This document shows, piece after piece, positions 8,783-17,541 of a DNA stretch of 29,405 bases. The stretch's first letter is position 1. Each line of letters begins with the position of its first letter. The position numbers were made by a program, and so were the translations under genes. Under the pieces are notes generated by a model. That model had not been told where the DNA came from. It worked only from the letters and a program-made list of their open reading frames with translations, and made no database searches. The DNA is from Calditrichota bacterium (GTDB lineage: Bacteria > Calditrichota > Calditrichia > RBG-13-44-9): positions 1 to 29,405 of the forward strand of contig JAJRXE010000047.1 in assembly GCA_024276455.1 (NCBI GenBank). Direction: 5' to 3'.

Positions 8783-8800
8783 GGAGCCCTGGCAGGCTCC
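8783..8800 (+). terminator. Stem-loop after the small gene, possible terminator
   Basis: GGAGCC (8783-8788), a six-base loop and GGCTCC (8795-8800) form a perfect 6-bp stem about 35 bases after the stop codon. No T-run follows. A second hairpin lies at 8835-8848 (GGAAC/GTTCC, four-base loop). Either could stop transcription between the convergent genes, but neither is a classical rho-independent terminator. Confidence 0.3.
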
Positions 8801-8948
8801 TGTTGGGCAAACTAGAGAGTGATTTTGCAGAAAGGGAACAGTCGTTCCGTTTCGAATAAGACAATTCCTTGCATTCTCCTGCTTTTTTTCCGACCCGATT
8901 CACTTTGCGCCCAGTCGTGGGGAGACAGTCCGAACCTTGTCTGCCGGA

Positions 8949-9677
8949 TTATTCGGCATCCTCGAACGCAAACATTCCGAAACGCCGCTCCTTCAGTGCC
9001 CGGATTCGCTCCTTGAAGTAATTGCGGTTGTCCACCTCATCGTACCATTTTACCCGGAGATACTGATTGCGTTCGAACCACTCGTACTGGATGCCCCCCT
9101 GCAATTCCTGTCGCAACCGGCGTCCAATTTCCCGAGCCAGACGGGTGGTATTCGTAAAAATAAAAAGAATGTCATTCTTCTCGATGATTTGAATAATCTT
9201 TTCAAACGGAGGCGCATCTTCCAGTTCCCGCTCCACCTGCCGAGCCAGTTCAACGATCTGGTCTTTGTGTTCCGGGAGTTTCTTGTCATAAATCTCGATG
9301 CTACCCACGAAATTGTCAAAAGTTTTTCCCAGGCACTTATTGCAATAAGCCAATTCCGTTTTAATGAGGTAGAGATCCGTAATGGTGTCTTTCACCCATT
9401 TGCCGTTCAGGTAAATTTTTTTGCAGCGGGGGCAGCGAAACACCAGTCGCGATTTCGGCAAAATATCCGCTTTCAGCTCCGCCACCAGTACCTCGTCGCC
9501 CTTCTCTAACTGGGCATCAATTTCCTCCAACTCTTCCAGGTTCTCCGGCTCCTCCACTTCCTCTTCTAATTCTTCCGCCTCTTCGCCATCCTGGTCTTTC
9601 AATGTATTTTCATCATCCACAACGCTTTTGAAGGAATGCTCTTGATCTTGAGACCAATAATCTTCCATCGAGAACAT
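8949..9677 (-). CDS. BCAM0308/NMD3-like zinc-ribbon protein with acidic N-terminus
   Basis: Probable cytoplasmic zinc-binding protein of 242 residues. Cysteine pairs C82/C85 (CPRCKKIY) and C112/C115 (CNKC) form a zinc ribbon of the kind in the NMD3 N-terminal domain and in bacterial BCAM0308-family proteins. The following region matches the BCAM0308 pattern I recall: a conserved helix near EHKDQIVELARQVE, then FTNTTRLAREIGRRLRQ, QGGIQYEW and LRVKW. The first 70 residues are a very acidic extension rich in Glu, longer than usual for the family. Molecular role is unknown; archaeal and eukaryotic NMD3 binds the large ribosomal subunit, so an RNA or ribosome link is only an inference. The ATG at 9677 has GGGAGG five bases upstream and is preferred to the adjacent TTG. 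Confidence 0.7.
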   Translation of the reverse strand: MFSMEDYWSQDQEHSFKSVVDDENTLKDQDGEEAEELEEEVEEPENLEELEEIDAQLEKGDEVLVAELKADILPKSRLVFRCPRCKKIYLNGKWVKDTITDLYLIKTELAYCNKCLGKTFDNFVGSIEIYDKKLPEHKDQIVELARQVERELEDAPPFEKIIQIIEKNDILFIFTNTTRLAREIGRRLRQELQGGIQYEWFERNQYLRVKWYDEVDNRNYFKERIRALKERRFGMFAFEDAE

Positions 9678-10203
9678 CAATACCTCCCACGTTTTTCCAT
9701 CATCATAACGTTTTTCAAGAATAAGGGTTCCACTCTTCCCCTTTTTGTTGGACGCAACTAAAATCCTGCTGGTTACAAAAACAGGTCTAACATTATCGAC
9801 CGGAATTCAAAATAATCAAATCCTGCACCCGACTTTTTTAATCTGGCGACACTACACCAATATTAGCATGCAAATATAAAGTTGATTCGCAAAAAGTCAA
9901 GCAAAATATATTCTAATTTCCCTGCCTGTTCCCTGAAAACCGACTTCGAAAGCGCTTCCCCGGAATTCCTTCCGGGATCTGGCCTCCGAATTTGCCCTTT
10001 TAACAAATCCTTTTCCATTCGGGCGTCCTGTATTGCAGGAGCTCATGATTTCCAATTGCCACTCCGTTGGCGGCACCGAAGAAGGAAAGTGAGTAACCGT
10101 TCCAAAAAACAGAATGAAAAATTATTTTTTTGACCGCCCGATTTTGTTTTTTATTTCCATTTTTTTATTTTATTATTAGAACACCAAAAACGAGGAGGGT
10201 GAC
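9678..10203. other. Divergent intergenic region, no gene recognised
   Basis: About 525 AT-rich bases separate the zinc-ribbon gene (minus) from the YbaK-type gene (plus) and should hold both promoters. A perfect 7-bp hairpin, CCCGGAA, loop TTCC, TTCCGGG, is at 9959-9976. A TATTAT hexamer at 10171-10176, with a weak TTTTTA 17 bases earlier, could serve the deacylase gene. A short plus-strand frame at 9882-10133 has no ribosome binding site and no family resemblance, and I left it out. Confidence 0.55.
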
Positions 10204-10674
10204 ATGCCGCTAAAGAAACGTTTAAAAAATTTTTTAGACGAGAACCACGTCAAATATGTCACCATGATCCACTCCAAGGCTTACACGGCACAAGAAATCG
10301 CGGCTGCCTGTCACGTTCCGGGACAGATGTTTGCCAAGACGGTTATTCTCAAAGCGGACGGTAATTTTGTGATGGCGGTTCTTCCGGCCACCCACCGCAT
10401 CAATCTGGATTTGTTCAAACAGGTTGCCCACGTAAAAAATGTGGAATTAAGCACGGAGGAAGAATTCGAAAACCTTTTCCCGCAAAGCGAGATCGGCGCC
10501 ATGCCGCCTTTCGGCAACCTTTACAATCTACCCACGTACGTGGATGCGTCGCTGTCCAAAGACGAGGAGATTTGTTTTAACGCCACCACTCATTCGGAAG
10601 TCATTAAGATGAAGTATGCCGATTTCGAGCGCCTGGTTCAACCAGTGGTAGGAACCTTCGCAGAGCACGTTTAG
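10204..10674 (+). CDS. YbaK/EbsC-type aminoacyl-tRNA deacylase
   Basis: Predicted stand-alone editing-domain protein that hydrolyses mischarged aminoacyl-tRNA. The 156-residue sequence is a single YbaK/ProRS-associated domain. It has the conserved lysine in FAKTVILKADG (K45), an IGAMPPFGNL loop (about 97-106) that matches the family's GxxPPFG, and a late beta strand with EICFNATTHSE. Which amino acid is cleared cannot be told from sequence. The ATG follows GAGGAGGG with four bases between. It converges with the rRNA methyltransferase gene, 38 bases away, with no clear terminator between. Confidence 0.85.
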   Translation: MPLKKRLKNFLDENHVKYVTMIHSKAYTAQEIAAACHVPGQMFAKTVILKADGNFVMAVLPATHRINLDLFKQVAHVKNVELSTEEEFENLFPQSEIGAMPPFGNLYNLPTYVDASLSKDEEICFNATTHSEVIKMKYADFERLVQPVVGTFAEHV

Positions 10675-10712
10675 GACTTGCGGATCGTTTCTCATTTTCT
10701 TTACCTTCGTCG

Positions 10713-11900
10713 CTACCACACCTTCAGGAGAAAGGATTTCAGGTATTCGCCTTCGGGGTGGTAAATGCTAAACGGATGATCGGGAGGCTGGCTGAATTTG
10801 CCGATCACCTGCACTTCGCGCTGGCTTTCGGCGGCGGCGGAAAAAAGAATTTTTTGAAAGAGATCCCAATTGATGTAGTGGGAGCAACTGCAGGAGAGCA
10901 GGTAGCCGCCCGGTACAATTTTTTGCATGGCCAAACGATTGATGTCTTTGTACCCTCGGGCACCGCGTTGAATGTGGATTTTCTTTTTCACAAAGGCCGG
11001 GGGATCCAGAACAATCACGTCAAACTCTTCCTCCATTTCTCGCAGGTACTCGAACACGTCGGCGGTAATGAAGCGATGTTGGGAGAGCTCCAGACCGTTC
11101 AACCGGAAATTACGTTGCGCCAACTGTTGAGCCGCCTCGCTGATTTCCACCGACACCGTGGAGGCGCCCTGTTTCGCAGCGGCCAGACTGAATCCCCCCG
11201 TGTAAGAGAAGCAGTTCAACAAACGTTTTCCGGCGGCCAGTTCGCCAATCCGCTGGCGATTCTCCCGCTGATCCAGAAAAAAACCGGTTTTCTGTCCCTC
11301 CAGAAGGTCCACTTCGTAGCGTATGCCGGCTTCCAATATTTGTACCGGTTGACGGTACTCCCCGAACAGCACCTCCCGACGGGGTTCCAGTCCCTCTTCG
11401 GCCAGGACCCGGGCTTCGCTTTTTTCCACCACAACCGCCGGATCGAAAAGCTGGCGCAGCCAATCCAGAATGCGGGAACGCAGGCGATCCATTCCCCGGG
11501 AAAAAATTTGCACCACCAGGGCGCGATCGTATTTGTCCACAATCAAACCGGGCAATAAATCGCCATCCGAATGCACCAGGCGGTAAGCATTGGTTTGAGG
11601 CGGAATGAAGCGCCGGCGCAAATCGGCGGCCTGTTGGAAGCGCTGAAGAAAAAACGCATCGTCCACCGGTTCATCTCGAAACGACAACACCCGGACAACA
11701 ATCTGAGAGCGGGGATTCACAAAGCCCTTGGCCAGAAACTGCCCCTCGGCCGAGTAAACCGGCAACACCTCGCCCGGCTCATATTCGCCCTCAATCCGGT
11801 CCACTGCGCCACTGAAAATCCAGGGATGCCGGTTCACCAGCGACCGCTCCCGCGCTTTGTTTAGCACCACCCGCGCTTTTTTATTCTCAAAATCTCCCAT
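10713..11900 (-). CDS. rlmI: RlmI-type 23S rRNA (cytosine-5) methyltransferase
   Basis: Predicted SAM-dependent methyltransferase of 395 residues, close to the 396 of E. coli RlmI, which makes m5C1962 in 23S rRNA. An N-terminal PUA domain (about 1-75, VLNKARERSLVNRHPWIFSG) is followed by a linker domain with VHSDGDLLPGLIVDKY. The methyltransferase domain has GFFLDQRENR (206-215), the SAM loop LNCFSYTGGF (228-237) and the DPPAF motif (299-303), then SCSCSHYI. Family members differ in target, so the exact base is inferred. The ATG at 11900 gives the family length and has GAAGGAG upstream; an upstream in-frame TTG at 11957 is rejected. It is divergent from the HtrA gene. Confidence 0.88.
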   Translation of the reverse strand: MGDFENKKARVVLNKARERSLVNRHPWIFSGAVDRIEGEYEPGEVLPVYSAEGQFLAKGFVNPRSQIVVRVLSFRDEPVDDAFFLQRFQQAADLRRRFIPPQTNAYRLVHSDGDLLPGLIVDKYDRALVVQIFSRGMDRLRSRILDWLRQLFDPAVVVEKSEARVLAEEGLEPRREVLFGEYRQPVQILEAGIRYEVDLLEGQKTGFFLDQRENRQRIGELAAGKRLLNCFSYTGGFSLAAAKQGASTVSVEISEAAQQLAQRNFRLNGLELSQHRFITADVFEYLREMEEEFDVIVLDPPAFVKKKIHIQRGARGYKDINRLAMQKIVPGGYLLSCSCSHYINWDLFQKILFSAAAESQREVQVIGKFSQPPDHPFSIYHPEGEYLKSFLLKVW

Positions 11901-11988
11901 TTTCCCGCGCTTCTCCTTCTTCTTACTTCGAAAATCAATAGCAATAGCACCGCACAATTTTTATATTTCCGGAATAAAGGAACAACCA

Positions 11989-12006
11989 ACAGGCCAAGCG
12001 GCCTGT
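11989..12006 (+). other. Perfect 7-bp stem-loop in the HtrA leader
   Basis: ACAGGCC (11989-11995), loop AAGC and GGCCTGT (12000-12006) form a perfect hairpin 30 bases before the HtrA start codon, in the divergent gap with the methyltransferase gene. No T-run follows. It could be an mRNA-stabilising leader hairpin or an operator; function unknown. Confidence 0.5.
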
Positions 12007-12035
12007 GGTAATTTAAAATTTAACCAAAAGTCGCC

Positions 12036-13394
12036 ATGAGTAAAAGAAATTCTTTCCTTCTCGTTTTAGCCATCGTGCTGGCAATCTCCATTGGGGGGCA
12101 CGCCCAGGCACCTGACCTGCAAAAGCAAATTTACCAGGCCCGCGACCGGGTACTTCCGGCACTGGTCAATGTGGAGCCGGTAAAAAGCCTTTTCAGCACC
12201 GGGGAAAAAACGCACACCCTGGTAACCGGCAGCGGCATTATTATTTCTCCCGAAGGTTACATCATCACTAACAATCATGTAGTAGAAAACGCCGAAAAAG
12301 TGTGGTGCACCCTTTTTAACCGCAAACGGGTTACGGCGGAAATTGTGGGCACCGATCCCGAGACAGACATTGCGGTGCTGAAAATGGATCCGGCCAAGGT
12401 TGCCCCGGACACCCTTCCCTACGCCCGTCTGGGAAATTCCGATAGTCTGCAGGTGGGAGAAATTGTGCTGGCGCTGGGCAGTCCGCTGGGATTTTCCCAA
12501 TCCGTGAGCATGGGGGTGATTAGCTCCATCAACCGTTATTTCGAAGACAGCGGCGACATGGTTTCGCCTTACAATTTGTGGATTCAAACCGACGCCGCCA
12601 TTAATCCCGGCAACAGCGGTGGTCCTCTGATTAATCTGGAGGGCGAAGTGGTGGGGATTAATGCCCGGGGAATCTTTCTGGCCGAGAACCTCGGTTTCGC
12701 CATCCCCATTAATCTGGCCAGAGAAATTGCCGAGAAATTTATTCACGGTACCCCGCTGGAACGAAGCTGGTTGGGTCTGAATTTTCATCCCATTAAGCCG
12801 CTGCGAGAATATCTGGGACTGGACCGGTTTCAGGGGGTGCTGATTGCCAATGTGGAACCATTTTCCCCCGCCCGCAAGGCCGGAATTTTACCCGGCGATG
12901 TGTTGCAGCGGATCAACGATCGGCCGGTGAATGCCGATTTTGAGGAAGACCTGCCGACGGTGCGCAAAATCGTTGCCGACCTTCCGATCGGGTCTCCGGT
13001 CAACCTTACCATCTGGCGGCAGGGCAAGACGCTCCGCTTTTCCCTGCGCCCTCAACCGGAACCGTTCCGCCGTTTTCCGGAATTTGAATGCCGACAATGG
13101 GGCGTGGTGGTAAAAAACATCAGCAAGCAAATTTTTCGTTTCACCGGCGTCCCCGATCCCCATGGGGTGTACGTCTCGGCCATTAAACGGGGCGAACCGG
13201 CCGACATTGCCGGATTACGCGTCGGCGACATCATCCGCAAAATCAACGGCACCCCGGTAAAAGACCTGCTTGCCTTCAAAGAACGGTACCAGCAACTTTC
13301 AAACTCCACTGAGCCGGTTTACCTGGAAGCCTACCGCCAGGGTGGCACCTATTTTTTCCTTTTAACATTGAACCACAATTTTCCCGATCAATAA
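12036..13394 (+). CDS. HtrA/DegP-like periplasmic serine protease with two PDZ domains
   Basis: Predicted periplasmic protein-quality-control protease. The 452-residue protein begins with a Sec signal peptide (cut near HAQA, residue 25). The trypsin-like domain (about 30-235) shows the full catalytic triad: H81 in TNNHVV, D111 in ETDIAVL and S194 in GNSGGPL. Two PDZ domains follow (about 245-345 and 350-445), marked by GVLIANVEPFSPARKAGILPGD and GVYVSAIKRGEPADIAGLRVGD. Length and layout match DegP/DegQ. No good Shine-Dalgarno is visible before the ATG, which is unusual here. The gene is 55 bases upstream of the S9 peptidase on the same strand, so the two may form a protease operon. Confidence 0.92.
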   Translation: MSKRNSFLLVLAIVLAISIGGHAQAPDLQKQIYQARDRVLPALVNVEPVKSLFSTGEKTHTLVTGSGIIISPEGYIITNNHVVENAEKVWCTLFNRKRVTAEIVGTDPETDIAVLKMDPAKVAPDTLPYARLGNSDSLQVGEIVLALGSPLGFSQSVSMGVISSINRYFEDSGDMVSPYNLWIQTDAAINPGNSGGPLINLEGEVVGINARGIFLAENLGFAIPINLAREIAEKFIHGTPLERSWLGLNFHPIKPLREYLGLDRFQGVLIANVEPFSPARKAGILPGDVLQRINDRPVNADFEEDLPTVRKIVADLPIGSPVNLTIWRQGKTLRFSLRPQPEPFRRFPEFECRQWGVVVKNISKQIFRFTGVPDPHGVYVSAIKRGEPADIAGLRVGDIIRKINGTPVKDLLAFKERYQQLSNSTEPVYLEAYRQGGTYFFLLTLNHNFPDQ

Positions 13395-13449
13395 TTGTTT
13401 AATTACCTGTACGAAAAAATTTTTGAAGCGATTTTCTAAAGGAGTTATC

Positions 13450-16062
13450 ATGAAAGGGCGTATTTTTGTTTTTTCTCTCATTCTTTTCCTGTTAGCATTC
13501 ACCCTCCCGGCCATTTCAGCAAATTCATCCTCCCTTCCGATTCAGTCCTGGCTAAAGTTGGGGCCGGTTCCGGAAGTGCTGCCGGCTTTTGCGGCCGAGA
13601 ACAGTCCTCCCATTAAAGTAAAAGATTTGCTGGATTTTCAATTTGTGGACAAAAAAGACTGGTGGCCGGAGTCCGGCCAACAGTTCGTCTGGGATGCCGC
13701 CCATACGCTCCGGTGGGAAACGTTGTCCGCCGACAGCAGCGGAACAATCACCCTCGAAGCACCGGGGGAAAGCAACGAAGTGGTGTACCTGGCGGCTTAT
13801 CTGCAAAGCGATCGCTGGCTGAAAGCCCGGGTCACCGTGGAAACCCCTTTCCTGGTACAGATATTTCTGGACGGTAAATCGGTGGGGAGCAAAAAATCCG
13901 CTTCCCGGAACCAGAACGGAACTTCGAAAAACGGACGAGCGGTTGGAAAATTAAAGCTGGAGACCGGCAAGCATTTGTTGCTGCTAAAAGCGCTTCGCCC
14001 GGCCGGAGCGGAATCGCCCTGGACGATTCAAGCCACGGTAACGGTGGACAGTCCTTTTACGGCGTCCGATTTGAAGACAGACCTCTCCCCTACCCGGATC
14101 ATGTCGGTGTCGTTGCTGCTGGACACCCCGGAAGTCACCCGGTTGTCCGTTTCCCCGGACGGAGAGCTGGTGGCCATTTCGTTGACCAAAAGCCAACCGC
14201 CCAGCGACAGCAAGGAACGCTGGATCGAAATCCGCCGGGTCAAAGACGGGAGTCTGGTGGAAACTTACCGGGGTGGCACCGCCATTTCTGCCGTCCGCTG
14301 GGCCCCAATCGGGCACCGCTTTGCGTACACCACCGGGAAAAAGAACAAAATTTCCCTCTGGATTGTGGACCTGGACGCCGGCACCAACCGGCTGCTGCTT
14401 AAAGACGTGGCGAACCTGCAGCACTACACCTGGTCGCCAGACGGTACGTTCCTGGTTTACTCCGTTCAAAAGACCGCCCCCAAAAACAAAACCGGTTTGA
14501 AACGCTGGAAATCCCTTTCCGACCGGCAACCTCGCTGGCGCAACCGCTCCTTCCTTTACCAGGTCAATCTTCCGGAAGGTACCACCCGCCGCTTGACGGC
14601 CGGAAAACTCACCACCAGTCTGCAAGCCATCAGCCCGGACGGTCGCTATTTACTTTTCAGCGAAGAGGTGGACGAACCCACCGTCCGTCCCTACGTGCGG
14701 CACTTTCTCTTCCGCCTGGATCTGCAAACCCTCGCCGTGGACAGCCTTTGGAACGGCCACTGGTTCAACAGCGCCCGCTGGGCACCGGACGGAAAACACA
14801 TTCTGCTCGTTGGCGGACCCTCCATGTTCGGGAAGCTGGGCTGGAACGTCCCGGAAGGGAAAATTCCCAACGAATATGATCACCAACTCTATCTTTTCGA
14901 TCCGGAAACCAGAAAAGCGGAATGTCTGACCCGGAAGTTCAATCCTTCTGTTCGTTCAATTTTTACCAACCGCAATCCCCGGGAGGTTTATTTAACCACC
15001 GAAGACGGCGCCTACCGGCATCTGTACCGGCTCGATCTCTCCACCCGCCGTTTTAAATTAATTCCCCTGGGGGTGGAAGTGGTACGAAACATGACCCTGG
15101 CCTACCGGAAACCGTTAGCTGTGTACGAAGGCGCCAGTTCTAATGTACCGCCCCGAATTTTCGCCGTAAAATTGAAGAAAAATCGCCGGCATCTGGTGGT
15201 TGAGCCAGGCGGAAAAGATTTTCGCCACCTCAAGCTGGGCAAGGTGGAATCCTGGTCGTTTGTGAACGGGCGCGGCGACACTATTCGAGGACGAATCTAC
15301 TATCCGCCGGACTTTGATCCGGAGAAAACTTACCCCTGCATTGTGTACTACTACGGAGGCACCACCACCGTTAGCCGCGATTTTGGGGGCCGTTATCCCA
15401 AAAATCTCTGGGCAGCCAACGGTTACGTGGTTTACGTGCTACAACCCAGCGGCGCCATTGGTTACGGACAGGCATTCTCTTCTTATCACGTGAATGACTG
15501 GGGAAAGATTGTGGCAGACGAAATTATCGACGGGGTGAAGAAATTTCTGGCGGCTCACCCCTTTGTGGACCGCAAACGGGTAGGAAACATCGGTGCCTCT
15601 TACGGCGGATTCATGACCATGCTGCTGGCCACTAAAACCGACCTGTTTGCCGCTTCGGTGGCTCACGCCGGGATCAGTCTCATTCCTTCTTACTGGGGCG
15701 AAGGGTATTGGGGCTACATTTACAATGCCCGCTCGGCAGCCAATAGCTTCCCCTGGAACCGGCCCGACATTTACATCAATCAAAGTCCTTTAATGCACGC
15801 AGACAAAATTAAAACGCCCCTGTTGCTGCTTCATGGCAGCGTGGATACCAATGTGCCGCCGGGAGAAAGTACCCAACTGTACACCGCTCTCAAGATTCTG
15901 GGCAAACCGGTGGAATATATTCAGATCAACGATCAGAACCACTGGGTGGTTACTTACAACCGCCGCAAACTCTGGACAAAAACCATCCTGGCCTGGTTCG
16001 ACAGGTGGTTAAAAGATCAGCCGCAGTGGTGGAACGATCTGTATCCGGACAAAGAGAATTAA
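13450..16062 (+). CDS. S9-family (DPP IV/acylaminoacyl-type) peptidase, exported
   Basis: Predicted secreted serine peptidase of 870 residues acting on oligopeptides. A signal peptide (about 1-24) precedes a beta-rich N-terminal region (about 30-205) not usual for S9 enzymes, with a segment resembling a PA14- or sugar-binding fold. A PD40-type propeller follows (about 215-590; WSPDG, ISPDG and WAPDG repeats). The alpha/beta hydrolase domain carries S717 in GASYGG, D799 in HGSVDTN and H831 in NDQNHW, the expected catalytic triad. The ATG at 13450 is chosen for its AAAGGAG site five bases upstream; an in-frame TTG at 13423 is less likely. It follows the HtrA gene and probably completes breakdown of periplasmic or imported peptides. 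Confidence 0.9.
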   Translation: MKGRIFVFSLILFLLAFTLPAISANSSSLPIQSWLKLGPVPEVLPAFAAENSPPIKVKDLLDFQFVDKKDWWPESGQQFVWDAAHTLRWETLSADSSGTITLEAPGESNEVVYLAAYLQSDRWLKARVTVETPFLVQIFLDGKSVGSKKSASRNQNGTSKNGRAVGKLKLETGKHLLLLKALRPAGAESPWTIQATVTVDSPFTASDLKTDLSPTRIMSVSLLLDTPEVTRLSVSPDGELVAISLTKSQPPSDSKERWIEIRRVKDGSLVETYRGGTAISAVRWAPIGHRFAYTTGKKNKISLWIVDLDAGTNRLLLKDVANLQHYTWSPDGTFLVYSVQKTAPKNKTGLKRWKSLSDRQPRWRNRSFLYQVNLPEGTTRRLTAGKLTTSLQAISPDGRYLLFSEEVDEPTVRPYVRHFLFRLDLQTLAVDSLWNGHWFNSARWAPDGKHILLVGGPSMFGKLGWNVPEGKIPNEYDHQLYLFDPETRKAECLTRKFNPSVRSIFTNRNPREVYLTTEDGAYRHLYRLDLSTRRFKLIPLGVEVVRNMTLAYRKPLAVYEGASSNVPPRIFAVKLKKNRRHLVVEPGGKDFRHLKLGKVESWSFVNGRGDTIRGRIYYPPDFDPEKTYPCIVYYYGGTTTVSRDFGGRYPKNLWAANGYVVYVLQPSGAIGYGQAFSSYHVNDWGKIVADEIIDGVKKFLAAHPFVDRKRVGNIGASYGGFMTMLLATKTDLFAASVAHAGISLIPSYWGEGYWGYIYNARSAANSFPWNRPDIYINQSPLMHADKIKTPLLLLHGSVDTNVPPGESTQLYTALKILGKPVEYIQINDQNHWVVTYNRRKLWTKTILAWFDRWLKDQPQWWNDLYPDKEN

Positions 16063-16123
16063 ACACTCGATCGGTTACCGCCCGATCCGTGCAAGGGGGA
16101 CCTTTCGGGTTGGAACTCTGACC

Positions 16124-16170
16124 TTTACCGCGAGTAGGTGCTTTTAAAACCGGCACCTGTTCGCGGTAAA
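16124..16170 (+). other. 18-bp stem-loop between S9 peptidase and DUF2914 gene
   Basis: Bases 16124-16141 pair with 16153-16170 in an uninterrupted 18-bp stem that needs only two G-U pairs, around an 11-base loop that contains TTTTAAAA. It starts 61 bases after the peptidase stop and ends 21 bases before the DUF2914 start. There is no T-run, so it is not a classical terminator. It could be an attenuator, an RNase III site or an mRNA-stabilising element. Confidence 0.65.
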
Positions 16171-16191
16171 TTATCTTGATTCAATTGGACC

Positions 16192-17295
16192 ATGAATGCC
16201 TTAAACAACATCCGCCAAAAACTCGAATGGAGGTACCGCCGGTACGAGAAATACCTGCCGGTGGTCTCTTTTATGGGAGGCTTTTTGTGGGATTCCCTGA
16301 CGTTAACCCGCATTGACCGCTGGTCGGACAATCTTATTTTACTGGCCTACCTCTTGCTGGCCGGCGGTTTCATGGTGCTGGTAAACTTCATTTCTCACCA
16401 GCGAATCAAAAATTCCCTGCTCCTGAAATACCAGGATTGGTACCCTCTGGCCATTCAATTCTTCCTGGGCGGATTATTCAGCAGTTATCTGGTTTTCTAT
16501 TTCCAGAGCGCCTCGCTTACCAAAAGTTTTCTCTTCGTGCTCATTCTGGCTTTGCTCCTGGTCATGAACGAGTTCTTGGAAAAGCGTCTCACCAACCTTT
16601 TCTGGCAGGTGGGACTGTATTTTTTCTCCGCCTTTTCGTTTTTCATCTTTTTTGTTCCCGTCGTTGTAAAACGAATGAACTGGTTCACTTTTGTGCTGAG
16701 CGGAATGCTGGGGGTGGGATTGGTGGCCGGCATGCTGTACCTGTTTCGTCGCACCCGCCTGGTGAACGAAACCAGTTACCGGAAAGCCGGAACATTAATT
16801 CTGGCGCTTTTTCTGCTCCTCAACTTCTTCTACCTGATGAACTGGATTCCACCGGTTCCCCTCTCTCTGAAAAAAGGCGGGATTTACCACCATGTGCACC
16901 GGGAAGGCGATTTTTTTGTTTTGCGCTACCAGCAGCCTCCCTGGTACCAATTCTGGAAGCGGGATTCTGACCCCTTCCAGTACCAGTCAGGCGATACGGT
17001 ATTCTGTTTTGCCTCCGTGTTTGCTCCCACCTGGTTGAAAAAGAAAATTTTTCACCACTGGCAGTACTACGATTCTAAATCCGACCACTGGCGTACCACC
17101 GACCGATTGGGTTATCAGTTAACCGGCGGGCGAGATGGGGGCTACCGCGGCTACACCTACAAAACGCATGTTTTTCCGGGGAAATGGCGGGTGGATGTGG
17201 AAACCAGAGAAGGCTGGTTGCTGGGACGGATTTCTTTCCGCATTGTGCCGGCGGATTCGACCGCCGGGCGGGAGTGGAAAACCCGGTTTTATTAA
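16192..17295 (+). CDS. Seven-helix membrane protein with C-terminal DUF2914 domain
   Basis: Function unknown. The 367-residue protein has about seven predicted transmembrane helices between residues 22 and 220. A soluble, beta-rich domain at about 265-355 matches DUF2914: an HHWQYYDSKSDHW segment, LTGGRDGGYRGYTYK, then PGKWRVDVETREGWLLGRISF. The domain probably faces the periplasm. No Shine-Dalgarno sequence is obvious; instead a very stable stem-loop ends 21 bases upstream of the ATG. The position after two exported proteases hints at an envelope role, but that is inference. Confidence 0.8.
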   Translation: MNALNNIRQKLEWRYRRYEKYLPVVSFMGGFLWDSLTLTRIDRWSDNLILLAYLLLAGGFMVLVNFISHQRIKNSLLLKYQDWYPLAIQFFLGGLFSSYLVFYFQSASLTKSFLFVLILALLLVMNEFLEKRLTNLFWQVGLYFFSAFSFFIFFVPVVVKRMNWFTFVLSGMLGVGLVAGMLYLFRRTRLVNETSYRKAGTLILALFLLLNFFYLMNWIPPVPLSLKKGGIYHHVHREGDFFVLRYQQPPWYQFWKRDSDPFQYQSGDTVFCFASVFAPTWLKKKIFHHWQYYDSKSDHWRTTDRLGYQLTGGRDGGYRGYTYKTHVFPGKWRVDVETREGWLLGRISFRIVPADSTAGREWKTRFY

Positions 17296-17420
17296 AATTT
17301 AATCTGGAAAAGACAGCCGCTGGCTCGTGAAAATCGTCCCTGATTTTCGGTCAATCGGTCATTGGTCATTTGCCCTTCCCTGGACGTCATGGAAAAATCT
17401 TCCGGATTTTTCTCGGTAGC

Positions 17421-17541
17421 CGCTGGCTTCACGCCGGCGCAATTCTGTCGTCCCTGAAGGGACTCTACTGGGTTGGGTTCATTCCTCGATTCCCCGGATT
17501 CGAAATCCGGGTCTATTTTCCTCGCGTCCCGGCCGGGACGC
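17421..17541. repeat. Composite intergenic element of four tandem stem-loops
   Basis: Four hairpins follow each other: 17421-17439 (7 bp with one G-U, five-base loop), 17450-17463 (GTCCCT, GA, AGGGAC), 17493-17511 (CCCGGATT, CGA, AATCCGGG) and 17524-17541 (a perfect 18-base palindrome, GCGTCCCGG/CCGGGACGC). Seven T at 17546-17552 follow the last. The layout resembles multi-hairpin intergenic repeat families of other genomes. Only one full copy plus a partial one lies in this window, so repeat status is inferred. Confidence 0.55.

Noticed and set aside
9882..10133. Plus-strand frame of 83 codons in the divergent spacer
   Set aside because: No ribosome binding site, odd composition and no recognisable motif.
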